From Motacilla alba alba (taxonomy: Eukaryota; Chordata; Aves; Passeriformes; Motacillidae), in NCBI RefSeq assembly GCF_015832195.1, contig NC_052018.1, forward strand, positions 2,617,356 to 2,681,355: a DNA stretch of 64,000 nucleotides, given 5' to 3'. A model generated the notes under the pieces. The model worked only from the letters and a program-made list of their open reading frames with translations. It had not been told where the DNA came from and did not search any database. Shown here piece by piece: positions 54,801-60,391 of this stretch. The first letter of the stretch is position 1. Each line of letters starts with the position of its first letter. A program made the translations under genes and the position numbers.

Positions 54801-57800
54801 CACAAAACATGCCAACCTAACTTACTACCCAAATTAGTCTAAAAACCTGGGGAAATACAACTTTGCAGCAGGGCATAGAAAGGAGATCTCAGGATTCTGT
54901 TCTAGACTCTATTTTTGTTTCTCTGCTGTTCCAATCCCATGCCCAGCTGCACTGCCCTTTTATTTATTTAACTTTTAAAAGGGAACAATTATGCCAGGCA
55001 GGCAACTAACAAGGGCTGCTAAATGCTATTTTTCTTTGCATTAGTCCGTGCTCTGAAGAACAGCCTGAGAAGATGGTGGTTAAACAGGACTTGCTGGGCT
55101 CCACGCACTCCATCTCAGTTACCCATTTATCTCATCTTGCATGAAGAAGCCAGAAAGATGACAGATATGTGACCTCACTTGTGCTGAGCAGTTGCAGCAA
55201 TACTTTACTGAAGCTTAGAATAAATTATTCTAGAAAAACCAATCAATAAATCCATAAAATGTCTTCCGTCTACTGAGCCAAAGGACGTTATTTTGATAAA
55301 GAGAATTTTTAAGTGAACAAAGTCTATTTATGATATCAGATGATGCTGTTCATTTGTACCCATCCCCTCCCTCCTTCCTATACACCATTTCAGGCACAGC
55401 ACTCCAACTGCAACCCAAGAAGATGCAGACTAAGTGCTGACAGGCCACAGAACTCACCTCTGGACCAGAGGCAGGGGGAGGAAATTGAGGGTAGATGTCA
55501 TATCCAGCCCACAGTCCAGCATGATGGTGGTGGATTTGAACTTGAGCACGTTGCATGGCAAGGTGGGATGTCCCGACAGGCAGTACTGGAAGAAGAATGA
55601 GGAGGAGTTACTCAGCACCTTTCAGAACATGACCCTTCCCCCGTGTGCTGGGCACTGGTGAAGCCACATCTTGAATCCTGTGTCCAGCTCTGGGTCCCTC
55701 ACTGCGAGGACATTGAGAGGCTGGAGCGTGTCCAGAGAAGGGAATGGAGCTGGGGAAGGGTCTGGAGCACCAGGAACAACTGAGGGAGCCGGGAAAGGGG
55801 CTCAGCCTGGAGAAAAGGAGGCTCAGGGGGGACCTTGTGTCTCAGCACAACTCCTTGACAGGTGGGGACAGCTGGGAGGGTCAGGCTCTGCTGCCAGGGA
55901 ACAGGGACAGGAGGAGAGGGAACGGCCTCAAATTGTGCCAGGGGAGGTTCAAGTTAGACACAGGGAAGAATTTCTTCATGGAAAGGGTGGACAGGCAGTG
56001 GGAGGGGCTGCCCAGGGAGGTTTGGAGTCCTCATCCCTGCAGGTGTCCAAGGAATGACTGGATGCAGCAGAGACAAGGTGGAGTCTGTCACAGATTGGAC
56101 TCTTATCATGGAGGTCTTTTTCAACCTCAGTGATTCTGTGCACGGAGTTCACAAACTGCCTTTCCCCTCCTTGTTTTTAAACACAGTTCCTTACACACCA
56201 AAATAAAACATGATTTCCCGTGAATCTGTGTCTCACAGCAGTGTGTGTGTTCCCTGAGATTTCCCCATGTCAGGGTATTAAGGGGCAGATTTTCTTCAGC
56301 CAGTTTTTCTGATCCCAGGGGTTGAGCAAAGCTCTTCTCTCTGATTTAGGAGACGTGCAGAGTATCTTTTTTTTCTTGCAATCACCTATTTCCCCCCAAA
56401 ACCCCAGGAAATCTGCTTTCTTCCAAACTCAGCTCTCTTGACAAAACTTGGCTAGAAAATTTGAAAAGGACTCGAGGTGGCAGAGAAGCCCTGTAGGAAC
56501 GCAAGTTTTTATTTTGCTAAGAAACCTGCCCCAACAACCCCTGCACAGGTGCAGCAGCTCTGGGGCAAGTTCTCACCTGCTTTTTGTCTTGCTAAACACA
56601 AACAGGAAGCAGGAGGGAGCGGGCAACCCCACCTGAATGGAAGGGTTTGTGTATCCAAATCCCAAAGGCTTTGCAAGCTTAATGAGCCGGTGAGCAGGTG
56701 ACGCAGGGGGCACTTGAGCATCGTTGAGATGCAGCCACCTCCTGTCTGGAGTGACAAACATTTAACCAGGCGCGGGAGCTTCGAGGGAGAGCAGAACAGA
56801 AAGGTCGGCTTTAAAAGGTGGGATTAGAGACAAAGGTCTGAGCAGAGCGTGCCCACCTCTGCGGGAGGGTTCCTCCGCTCCGAGGAGGGATTTTTGCATC
56901 TCCTCTCTCCCAACTTTGGGCATCTGGCAGGACCAGCCACGCTCAGGTGGTCAAATTGGAGCTTTTAAATTCAAGTTTTTGTCAACGGAGATGAAAAATA
57001 CCACTTGTTTGGCCGTGCACTGCACTAAAAACAGACTCGGTCTTTTTCGAAGTCATTTATCCCTTAAGCTTGTGTTCTATACTCCCCTCTACCAAGTGGA
57101 ACAAAGGGAGATGAATAATTTCCTTTTCTACCTCTGCTCACACAACACAGGACTGCAACTGTCTGGATTAAGAGCCCTCAAGAAGTCTATTTACATACAT
57201 TCCTCAAAAACCTGCTTTAAAGTATATTTAAATAGTAAAACCAACTAAGCCCCAAATATTAAATTTAAAATATCACAGAGAGTTTTGTTTTAAATTCACA
57301 AAGCCTTAATTATTAAGGAGTTACATCACATTTTGTCTTTCTTTTAGTAAAGTTTAAAAAAATACGTAAAGCCAAGCTGGTGAAGGAGTGAGGCATTCAC
57401 TTGGTTTATTCACAAATGTAACACTCTCATGTGAAATTAAGTTCTCACCAGACCAGAACTTCGACAAATGAAGCTATAAATTGAAGTAAATAGAAAGAAA
57501 TGAAGGGAAAAATAAGTTCTATTTTTGTAGTTTTTAAACTATTGGTAATTTAAAAAGGCAATGAAATATCACCACTTTTATCAGCAAAATATTTTCTTGC
57601 CTTTTTTGGTAATCGTGAGTAGTATCACGACCCTGACATCTATGACCTAAATGGAAAATCTTCCTTTTTTTCCTTCTTTAAAAGCACTAAAATCATCTCT
57701 GTGGCTGTCATGCTGAGGTAAATGGATTCCCAGGAGTCGATGGATTCTTTCTACCAGATTCAAACAAAGTGTCAGAAAAATAAAAAAAGGCAATTTGTAG

Positions 57801-60064
57801 TTTCTATACAGCTGTTTGCACTGGTGACATTGCTGGGCCTGCACCTCTGCTAGAATTTTGGATTAGGAATCCAGGAACAGAGGCATTCACACTATGTGTG
57901 TCTCTATACACATTATAAACGTGATCATTTTCACACAGTTTATACTTGTTACTGTTTAAAGCACATCCAGAGCTTTCCCTCATGTTCCTGACTGGACTAA
58001 AATGCAAGTTTTTTACTCCTAGATTTGCTTGCTTCCAGCTTGATTCCCTTACGGCTTAAAGGCTGGTGCAGCCAACACACAAAGGTGCCTCATCTCCTAA
58101 CTCCCAAAGTCATGTAAAAAATGACACAAAACACACAAAAGGCGTAAATATGCTCAGCTCACAGCTTTCCTGGCAGGACTTGCAAATTGGATGAAAGTTT
58201 GGCAGTGGGGCACAAAAGGCCCAAGTTGAGGGGCTGATTCCAGATGCTCAGGGCCCGGGAGAGGCGGGTTCTCCACAGACATCCCATTCCACGAGCATCT
58301 CATGGAGGGCACAGTGACAGAGGAGAGAGATGGTGGCCCAAACTTGCACCTCCAAAACATTCAGAGTTGTGCAGGTTAAAGGCAGAGCTCGGAATTCCAA
58401 GTGAAGCCAAGAAATCCTGCAGTGCATTCCTCCAGAATTAGTATCACATGCCAGCTTAAAATCTGGGGGGAAATGAGCACTGAGGCTCGCCTGAGTCAAA
58501 GCACATTTGAGATGTGGGACTCTGAGGTTTTCACTGGATTCTGAATCAGACCTGGAGTTAGAATCCCAGAATGGTTTGGGTTGGAAGGGACCTTGTAGCT
58601 CATCTTATCCCAACCCCTCTGTCATGGACAGGGAACATTCCACTAATACCTCACCTCTGCCCTCTTCTTCCAAATCCAACCCAAATCTATGAGAAAAGAG
58701 GATAAAAGGCATCTGACTCCTCACAACTCCAAATTGAGACACATCTCCAGAAAAATATAAGGTGAAGAATCTCATAATTCTTAGCACCTGAATTTAAAAA
58801 CAGGTCTAAAAATGCTCCAATACAGACTCCAGACAGTTTGTATTTCCCCTCTCTACCCCTTCCCTCTCTCTGTCCCTACACAAGACTCTAAACATTAAAA
58901 GAGCTCTGCATTTCCACTGGGGTCTTTAAAGAAAGATTTTCCAGTTTGCTTTTCCCCGCTGAATTCTATCAGCCTCTACAATCACACCCAGAAGTGCTTG
59001 ACTTTGCAGTGTTTGTCCCACTGGAAACATTCATCCCTGCACAGATCCTTATCACAGAGGTAAGATTAAGCAGGATCAAGCTCCTTGACCACCTGCCTCT
59101 GGAATTAATGGTACACACTTCCATGGAGAGTAGTTTCCTAAAAGTCTTAAAGTCTTCCTAAGAGTCTTAAAACAGCACATTTATTTCTACGAAGCTTTGT
59201 TATAACACACTGCTCAGTCTCAAAACCAAGAGACAATCTTAAATTGAACAATAGTGTCACTTCAGAGTAAAGAAATCAAATATTATGCTCAGGTATGTTG
59301 AAAACTGCTTGGGTTTTCACCTCCTGACCAAGTACAGCACATTATGTGAAACAAATTCTTCCTGGAAAACAAAGCGGCTCCTGAATCCAAGGTCTCTAAG
59401 AAAGTTAAACAGTTCAAGAGAAGAGACCAATATCACCAAAACCCCTGTTAGAAGCAAGGTGCACCCTTGGCAAAGCTGTTCCAGGCTGATTTTTTTAATT
59501 ATTATTTTTTAATATCATCTCCCTGTATTATCACACTGTAGATGGAAAACGTCTTTGTCACAGACCAGGGGCATTTATTCACGTTCCTCGCAGAGTCCAG
59601 CCAGAAGCAGCAGAAGCCACACGTGCAGGGGGACAGCTCCACGCCAGACTCATGTTTAAGGCCAGGAAGGCTGAGAAACATTTTCTCCTCCTGCTCCAGA
59701 ATCCTACTAAGATCTCGTCCCATCCAAGACCTCAAAGCCGGGTAACCGCCCCCCCCCTTACCCTCCCCACTCAGGGCCGACCCCCGCCTTCCCCCACACC
59801 TCAGCGCCGACCCCCGCCGCTCCCCCAGCCCCTCCCCACCCCACTATCACCCCCTTATCCCTCAGTCCCCCCCCAACTCCCTCAGCATCTCCTCCGCCCC
59901 TTTTCCCTCAGGCCCCCCACCAGCGCCTCAGTTTCCCCTCACGCCCGGCGAGGCTGAGACTGCGCAGCCCGGAGGCGACCCCGGGAGTCCTCCCACCGCC
60001 GGGGGAAGGCCCAGTCCCCTTCCCGCCCTCATGGCCGCCCGCCCCGGGCACTCACCAGCTTCAT
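216..60064 (-). CDS. INTS9: INTS9, Integrator complex subunit 9 (whole gene, 17 coding exons)
   Basis: INTS9 is the non-catalytic partner of the INTS11 endonuclease. With INTS4 they form the nuclear cleavage module of Integrator, which cuts snRNA precursors, enhancer RNAs and nascent RNA at paused Pol II. Exons (high to low): 60056-60064, 55458-55585, 51146-51206, 48922-48984, 45154-45293, 43448-43534, 39205-39325, 37329-37463, 34610-34721, 29175-29355, 26911-26971, 19973-20144, 15099-15223, 12390-12557, 2373-2471, 1275-1412, 216-392. They join to 658 codons plus stop, the human length, and match the family from end to end. By family knowledge, an N-terminal metallo-beta-lactamase fold is followed by a beta-CASP domain (roughly residues 210-420) and C-terminal domains that bind INTS11 (about 580-658). 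The zinc-binding HxHxDH motif of active relatives is replaced by NYHCMM (103-108), so the protein is a pseudo-enzyme. A basic KKRKR nuclear localisation signal lies at 566-570. No disabling change is seen. Confidence 0.97.
393..1274 (-). other. INTS9: INTS9 intron 16
   Basis: This 882-nt intron holds one CR1 fragment (491-850, about 100 bp from exon 17). Nothing else is recognised. Confidence 0.9.
491..850 (-). mobile_element. CR1 LINE 3' fragment
   Basis: On the plus strand it opens with the complement of a CR1 3' end (aatcacagattggtttggct). It then runs through the usual blocks: a 'cagttccaccccctg' block, a 'ccttggacacttccaggg' block, 'ggcagccccagcttctctgg', and 'gtccctctccagctcttctg'. The sense strand is therefore minus, as for INTS9. 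It is 5'-truncated and non-coding. Confidence 0.85.
1275..1412 (-). CDS. INTS9: INTS9 exon 16 (residues 555-600, nuclear localisation signal)
   Basis: This 138-nt exon begins with a proline-rich linker ([11 protein letters not shown]), followed by the basic KKRKR signal (566-570) and [15 protein letters not shown] to QTLEK. Acceptor is catccgtcag and donor AAG|GTGAGG. It is phase 0 on both sides. The linker is the least conserved part compared with the mammalian protein as I know it. Confidence 0.95.
1413..2372 (-). other. INTS9: INTS9 intron 15
   Basis: This 960-nt intron shows no repeat, RNA gene or open frame that I can support. Confidence 0.9.
2373..2471 (-). CDS. INTS9: INTS9 exon 15 (residues 522-554)
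   Basis: This 99-nt exon encodes [19 protein letters not shown] through NKHVLQ. Acceptor is tttgcttcag and donor CAG|GTACAG, with A at +5. It is phase 0 on both sides. Confidence 0.95.
5580..6270 (+). mobile_element. Decayed CR1-like LINE remnant
   Basis: Blocks in order resemble an old CR1 3' region: 'gaaattcaatagcacaaaac', 'cttgtttagcctggcaaa', 'gggagaatttgattattc', 'ataaatgtgtgcaggc' and 'ggaaattaggatgtttctgg'. These correspond to the 'tgtttagcctggagaag ... tttataaatat ... gaaattaggttgttcctgg' order in CR1. It is heavily diverged, and the edges are approximate. Confidence 0.45.
8585..8644. repeat. Three tandem copies of a 20-bp unit
   Basis: The unit aaacaggttgtatttcactt occurs three times head to tail with one or two mismatches. 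It is a simple local duplication inside intron 14 with no sign of function. Confidence 0.9.
10218..10600 (-). mobile_element. CR1 LINE 3' fragment
   Basis: It has the block order of a complemented CR1 3' end: 'ggactgggttgggaggaacc', 'gccaccccctgccacaggca', 'ccttggacacttccaggaat', 'acagggaagaatttg' and 'gccttctcaggctgaacaa'. It is sense with INTS9 and 5'-truncated. Confidence 0.85.
11885..12308 (+). mobile_element. CR1 LINE 3' fragment, antisense to INTS9
   Basis: It is in CR1 sense orientation on the plus strand: 'ggctggagcgtgtccaggga', 'ggagctggggaaggggctgg', 'aggaggctcagggggaacc', then a degraded 3' end 'gaccttaaagaacttttcca'. It ends about 80 bp from the donor of exon 14. A closely related copy lies at 55640-56145. 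Confidence 0.85.
12390..12557 (-). CDS. INTS9: INTS9 exon 14 (residues 466-521)
   Basis: This 168-nt, GC-rich exon encodes [19 protein letters not shown] through [10 protein letters not shown]. Acceptor is ctgttgcag and donor GAC|GTGAGT. It is phase 0 on both sides. It is hemmed in by repeats: the tandem array starts 73 bp upstream of its acceptor and an antisense CR1 copy lies about 80 bp past its donor. Confidence 0.96.
12558..15098 (-). other. INTS9: INTS9 intron 13
   Basis: Of 2.5 kb, almost 2 kb is the two-level tandem array (12631-14600). The remaining 14600-15098 is unique AT-rich sequence with an A-run at about 14807 and no recognised element. Confidence 0.9.
12631..14600. repeat. 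Two-level tandem array (higher-order minisatellite)
   Basis: Five units start at 12631, 13090, 13479, 13869 and 14297 (lengths 459, 389, 390, 428 and a truncated last). Each unit opens with a conserved part of roughly 270 bp, including 'agtttatgtcttatcgccac' and 'gtcaacatgtggggctgcag'. It closes with tandem copies of a roughly 32-bp subrepeat around 'ggaagccaaaggagaagcca'. Subrepeat copy numbers are about 5, 3, 3, 4 and 1. The units are near-identical, which points to recent amplification or homogenisation. Hydrophobic frames on the minus strand are by-products of the repeat. Confidence 0.93.
15099..15223 (-). CDS. INTS9: INTS9 exon 13 (residues 424-465)
   Basis: This 125-nt exon encodes [19 protein letters not shown] through SKLLKEVQ. 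Acceptor is ctttccag. The donor CAG|GTAATG has T at +5. It leaves phase 0. The tandem array of intron 13 lies about 500 bp downstream. Confidence 0.96.
15224..19972 (-). other. INTS9: INTS9 intron 12
   Basis: This 4.7-kb intron holds a T-run (about 15801-15817) and a short CR1 end (17938-18020). The rest is AT-rich and unrecognised. Confidence 0.9.
17938..18020 (-). mobile_element. Short CR1 3' end
   Basis: 'catagaatcatttaggcggg', 'ctctgaggtcaacaagtcca' and 'aacccagcactaaacc' match the complement of the terminal roughly 80 bp of a CR1 subfamily. Confidence 0.75.
19973..20144 (-). CDS. INTS9: INTS9 exon 12 (residues 367-424)
   Basis: This 172-nt exon encodes [19 protein letters not shown] through SSLNTVIFT, including the [14 protein letters not shown] stretch near the end of the beta-CASP domain. 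Acceptor is tttctttcag and donor CACAG|GTAAGT. It leaves phase 1. Confidence 0.96.
21105..21390 (-). mobile_element. CR1 LINE 3' fragment
   Basis: It opens 'aaatcataaaatcctggaat', followed by 'gccatgggcagggacacctt', 'ccttggacacttccagggat' and 'cacagcttctctgggcaacc'. This is a well-preserved, 5'-truncated CR1 in the same sense as INTS9. Confidence 0.9.
23022..23043. repeat. (GT)n dinucleotide microsatellite
   Basis: About 11 uninterrupted GT copies lie in intron 11. On the INTS9 sense strand this reads as a CA repeat. Confidence 0.95.
23155..23215 (-). mobile_element. Short CR1 3' end
   Basis: 'atcacagaatatccagagtt', 'ggaagggacccccacgga' and 'cattgagcccaactcct' are the terminal CR1 block in complement. 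Only about 60 bp remain. Confidence 0.8.
26911..26971 (-). CDS. INTS9: INTS9 exon 11 (residues 346-366)
   Basis: This 61-nt exon encodes [20 protein letters not shown]. Its acceptor is tcttttaaag, and the donor is GAG|GTGAGT in phase 0. The frame is confirmed by the split tryptophan shared with exon 10. Confidence 0.95.
26972..29174 (-). other. INTS9: INTS9 intron 10
   Basis: Apart from the CR1 cluster at 28048-28880, this 2.2-kb intron shows only unique sequence and a short CA tract at about 29045. Confidence 0.9.
28048..28880 (-). mobile_element. Nested or adjoining CR1 fragments
   Basis: Two complemented CR1 3' ends follow one another. One opens 'aatcacagaatggttcaggt' at about 28050, the other 'atggaatggtttgggttgga' at about 28224. 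After the second copy, older CR1 body sequence appears ('gataagatccccctgagcct', 'ctcatctccatggccctg', 'cctgctggctctgctctg'). The layout fits a younger CR1 inserted into an older one, interrupting it at about 28180-28480. Confidence 0.75.
29175..29355 (-). CDS. INTS9: INTS9 exon 10 (residues 286-346)
   Basis: At 181 nt this is the longest exon. It encodes [19 protein letters not shown] through [10 protein letters not shown], part of the beta-CASP domain. Acceptor is tccccctag and donor TG|GTAGGT. It leaves phase 2, with tryptophan 346 split across the junction. Confidence 0.96.
31018..31562 (-). mobile_element. Probable solo LTR of an avian endogenous retrovirus
   Basis: A GC-rich block of about 545 bp contrasts with its AT-rich surroundings. 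It carries motifs I recall from a common bird LTR family: 'accatcatggacaaaatgga', the repeated 'gctccagtgtggggt', 'ggtgcctggagcagctcctg' and 'ctaccaaaacctggcca'. Read on the minus strand it begins TGTATTGGGTTTGGCATGG, a plausible LTR start. No internal retroviral genes or clear target-site duplication are seen. Family assignment is from memory. Confidence 0.55.
33672..33780 (-). mobile_element. Short CR1 3' end
   Basis: 'gggttgggttggaagggact', 'catccagttccaaccccctg' and 'gccatgggcaaggtccc' give the terminal roughly 100 bp of CR1 in complement. Confidence 0.88.
34610..34721 (-). CDS. INTS9: INTS9 exon 9 (residues 249-286)
   Basis: This 112-nt exon encodes [19 protein letters not shown] through EFCSNL. 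Acceptor is tgttccag. The donor is CTGG|GTAGGT, with phase 1 fixed by the next exon starting CC ATG, which completes alanine 286. Confidence 0.95.
34722..37328 (-). other. INTS9: INTS9 intron 8
   Basis: This 2.6-kb AT-rich intron has no recognised repeat or RNA gene. Confidence 0.9.
37329..37463 (-). CDS. INTS9: INTS9 exon 8 (residues 204-248)
   Basis: This 135-nt exon encodes [19 protein letters not shown] through SLLTTHPQ. Acceptor is gtgtttcag. The donor is CAG|GTACAG, with A rather than G at +5. It is phase 0 on both sides and therefore an in-frame cassette if skipped. Confidence 0.96.
37464..39204 (-). other. INTS9: INTS9 intron 7
   Basis: This 1.7-kb intron has small local duplications (e.g. 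'ttaactagctttctaa' words at 37950-38020 and 'cttgatc' repeats at 37750). No mobile element is recognised. Confidence 0.88.
39205..39325 (-). CDS. INTS9: INTS9 exon 7 (residues 163-203)
   Basis: This 121-nt exon encodes [19 protein letters not shown] through VGYSQKI. Acceptor is gtgttcacag and donor ATC|GTGAGT. It leaves phase 0. It is more GC-rich than the flanking introns. Confidence 0.96.
39326..43447 (-). other. INTS9: INTS9 intron 6
   Basis: This 4.1-kb intron holds unique sequence, very AT-rich at 42550-43170, with no recognised element. Confidence 0.88.
43448..43534 (-). CDS. INTS9: INTS9 exon 6 (residues 134-163)
   Basis: This 87-nt exon encodes [19 protein letters not shown] through KNKEVQ. 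Acceptor is ctgttttcag and donor AG|GTAAGG. It is phase 2 on both sides, so it is in frame if skipped. The sequence matches the segment of INTS9 linking the metallo-beta-lactamase and beta-CASP domains. Confidence 0.95.
43535..45153 (-). other. INTS9: INTS9 intron 5
   Basis: This 1.6-kb intron contains one CR1 fragment (44600-44778). Nothing else is recognised. Confidence 0.9.
44600..44778 (-). mobile_element. CR1 LINE 3' fragment
   Basis: 'ggaatcataaaatcctagaa', 'tggtttgggttggagggga', 'ccatgggcagggacacctt' and 'ggcagctacagcttctg' are complemented CR1 3' blocks in order. Confidence 0.9.
45154..45293 (-). CDS. INTS9: INTS9 exon 5 (residues 88-134, degenerate metal site)
   Basis: This 140-nt exon encodes [19 protein letters not shown] and on to PTVQIG. 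It holds the region where active beta-CASP nucleases carry HxHxDH. Here the residues are NYHCMM (103-108), which lack the metal ligands, as expected for INTS9. Acceptor is ctgctttcag and donor AG|GTAAAA, leaving phase 2. Confidence 0.96.
46385..46775 (-). mobile_element. CR1 LINE 3' fragment
   Basis: 'gtttgggtggaaggccctta', 'ccttggacactgccagagat', 'agccacagcttctctggaca' and 'gagccttctcttctccagg' are CR1 blocks in complement. The copy extends to about 390 bp, longer than most here. Confidence 0.88.
48780..48855. repeat. (TAA)n trinucleotide microsatellite, about 25 copies
   Basis: This is a 76-bp uninterrupted tract. On the INTS9 sense strand it is (TTA)n starting 66 bp past the donor of exon 4. 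Perfect purity implies a young, probably length-variable locus. Confidence 0.98.
48922..48984 (-). CDS. INTS9: INTS9 exon 4 (residues 67-87)
   Basis: This 63-nt exon encodes [21 protein letters not shown]. Its acceptor is ttttttacag and its donor the strong GAG|GTGAGT. It is phase 0 on both sides, so it could be skipped without changing frame. A long (TAA)n microsatellite begins 66 bp past the donor. Confidence 0.95.
48985..51145 (-). other. INTS9: INTS9 intron 3
   Basis: This 2.2-kb intron has no recognised mobile element. A 239-codon open frame on the plus strand (50036-50755) is considered chance. Confidence 0.88.
51146..51206 (-). CDS. INTS9: INTS9 exon 3 (residues 46-66)
   Basis: This 61-nt exon encodes PRLSKLPGW through SMFLDK. 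The acceptor is ttccacag. The donor is AAG|GTACTG, weak at +4 to +6. It leaves phase 0. Confidence 0.94.
51207..55457 (-). other. INTS9: INTS9 intron 2
   Basis: This 4.3-kb intron has a T/G run at about 54286-54311. No CR1 copy is convincing. A weak CR1-like patch near 52600-52680 is left uncalled. Confidence 0.88.
55458..55585 (-). CDS. INTS9: INTS9 exon 2 (residues 4-46)
   Basis: This 128-nt exon encodes the first beta-strands of the metallo-beta-lactamase fold, from [11 protein letters not shown] to LPLPLVQ. Acceptor is ttcttccag and donor GAG|GTGAGT, leaving phase 2, so serine 46 is split. An antisense CR1 fragment begins only about 55 bp upstream of the acceptor. Confidence 0.95.
55640..56145 (+). 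mobile_element. CR1 LINE 3' fragment, antisense to INTS9
   Basis: It is in CR1 sense order on the plus strand: 'gaggctggagcgtgtccaga', 'gagctggggaagggtctgga', 'gaagaatttcttcatggaaa', 'ggctgcccagggaggtttgg' and a 3' end 'caacctcagtgattctgtg'. At about 500 bp it is the longest intact copy here. It starts about 55 bp upstream of the exon 2 acceptor. Confidence 0.92.
58557..58655 (-). mobile_element. Short CR1 3' end
   Basis: 'tagaatcccagaatggtttg' and 'ggttggaagggaccttgtag' are the terminal CR1 block in complement, about 100 bp. Confidence 0.88.
60056..60064 (-). CDS. INTS9: INTS9 coding exon 1 (start codon, residues 1-3)
   Basis: The coding part is only ATG AAG CTG (M-K-L), followed by a consensus donor GTGAGT, phase 0. 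The start has G at -3. It is chosen because exon 2 opens with Y-C-L-S-G-H, which directly follows M-K-L in known INTS9 proteins, and because the exon sits in the CpG island. The 5' UTR continues to higher coordinates for an unknown distance. Confidence 0.9.
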
Positions 60065-60082
60065 CGCGTCCCCCGGTTCTAT

Positions 60083-60139
60083 TTACCGGGACAATCCTGC
60101 CCCCCTTCCTGCCCGCCCCGCCGCGCCCCGGGGCATCAT
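60083..60139 (-). other. Possible upstream open frame in the INTS9 5' UTR (18 codons)
   Basis: An ATG at 60137-60139 opens an 18-residue frame (MMPRGAAGRAGRGAGLSR) ending in TAA at 60083-60085, 18 nt before the INTS9 start. It matters only if transcription starts upstream of 60139, which the sequence does not tell. Confidence 0.3.
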
Positions 60140-60153
60140 GGGCGTTGTAGTCC
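60134..60153 (-). promoter_or_regulatory. ZNF143/STAF-like site 1
   Basis: On the minus strand it reads GGGACTACAACGCCCATGATG, close to the ZNF143 consensus ACTACAATTCCCAGCATGC. The ACTACAA core is intact and the CCCA.. ATG part is partly matched. Confidence 0.6.
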
Positions 60154-60193
60154 CGCCTCCCCTCCGCCCTAGATAACGTCATGGCCGCCCGAC

Positions 60194-60214
60194 GCATGCC
60201 GGGAGTTGTAGTCC
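60194..60214 (-). promoter_or_regulatory. ZNF143/STAF-like site 2 (best match)
   Basis: On the minus strand it reads ACTACAACTCCCGGCATGC after two leading bases. It differs at only two positions from the ZNF143 consensus ACTACAATTCCCAGCATGC. Confidence 0.8.
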
Positions 60215-60239
60215 GCCCCGAGCGCAGCCCCGCCGCCCC

Positions 60240-60244
60240 ATTGG
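60240..60244 (-). promoter_or_regulatory. Inverted CCAAT box (NF-Y-type)
   Basis: ATTGG sits within 'ccccattggcgcgcc', between ZNF143-like sites 2 and 3. The position suits a TATA-less CpG promoter. Five bases alone are weak evidence. Confidence 0.45.
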
Positions 60245-60262
60245 CGCGCCGCGCGCCCGCGG

Positions 60263-60282
60263 CACGCAGGGAGTTGTAGTCC
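60263..60282 (-). promoter_or_regulatory. ZNF143/STAF-like site 3
   Basis: On the minus strand it reads ACTACAACTCCCTGCGTG, with the ACTACAA and TCCC cores of the ZNF143 motif intact. Confidence 0.7.
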
Positions 60283-60321
60283 AGGCGCCGCGGGTCTCCC
60301 CGTCACCCTGGGGAGGGGGGA

Positions 60322-60337
60322 ACTACAAGTCCCAGGG
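60322..60337 (+). promoter_or_regulatory. ZNF143/STAF-like site 4, opposite orientation
   Basis: On the plus strand it reads ACTACAAGTCCCAGGG. It matches the first 14 positions of the ZNF143 motif with one change and then diverges. Confidence 0.65.
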
Positions 60338-60368
60338 TCTCACAGCTGCAGCAGGTGGGGGCTCGGAT

Positions 60369-60391
60369 GTTGATATCAACATGGCGCTTGT
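60369..60391 (+). promoter_or_regulatory. 12-bp palindrome abutting a YY1-like ATGGCG site
   Basis: GTTGATATCAAC (60369-60380) is its own reverse complement. It is directly followed by ATGGCGCTTG. The combined AACATGGCGCT differs by one base from the YY1 consensus AANATGGCGGC, which in vertebrate promoters lies just past the start site. This suggests the plus-strand transcript starts near here. Confidence 0.5.

Larger units (their letters stand above)
55586..60055 (-). other. INTS9: INTS9 intron 1
   Basis: This 4.5-kb intron runs from the CpG island to exon 2. It contains CR1 copies at 55640-56145 and 58557-58655 and a C-rich (G-rich in the transcript) block at 59747-59940 next to exon 1. 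The stretch 56150-58550 is unrecognised. Confidence 0.9.

Noticed and set aside
55671..56133. Open frames of about 128 codons at 55.7-56.1 kb
   Set aside because: They lie in the 3' region of a truncated CR1 and are not an intact reverse transcriptase or a host gene.
60030..60188. Two 'atggccgcc' words as YY1 sites
   Set aside because: They read ATGGCCGC rather than the ATGGCGGC core, so I do not count them. Only the site at 60378-60388 is kept.
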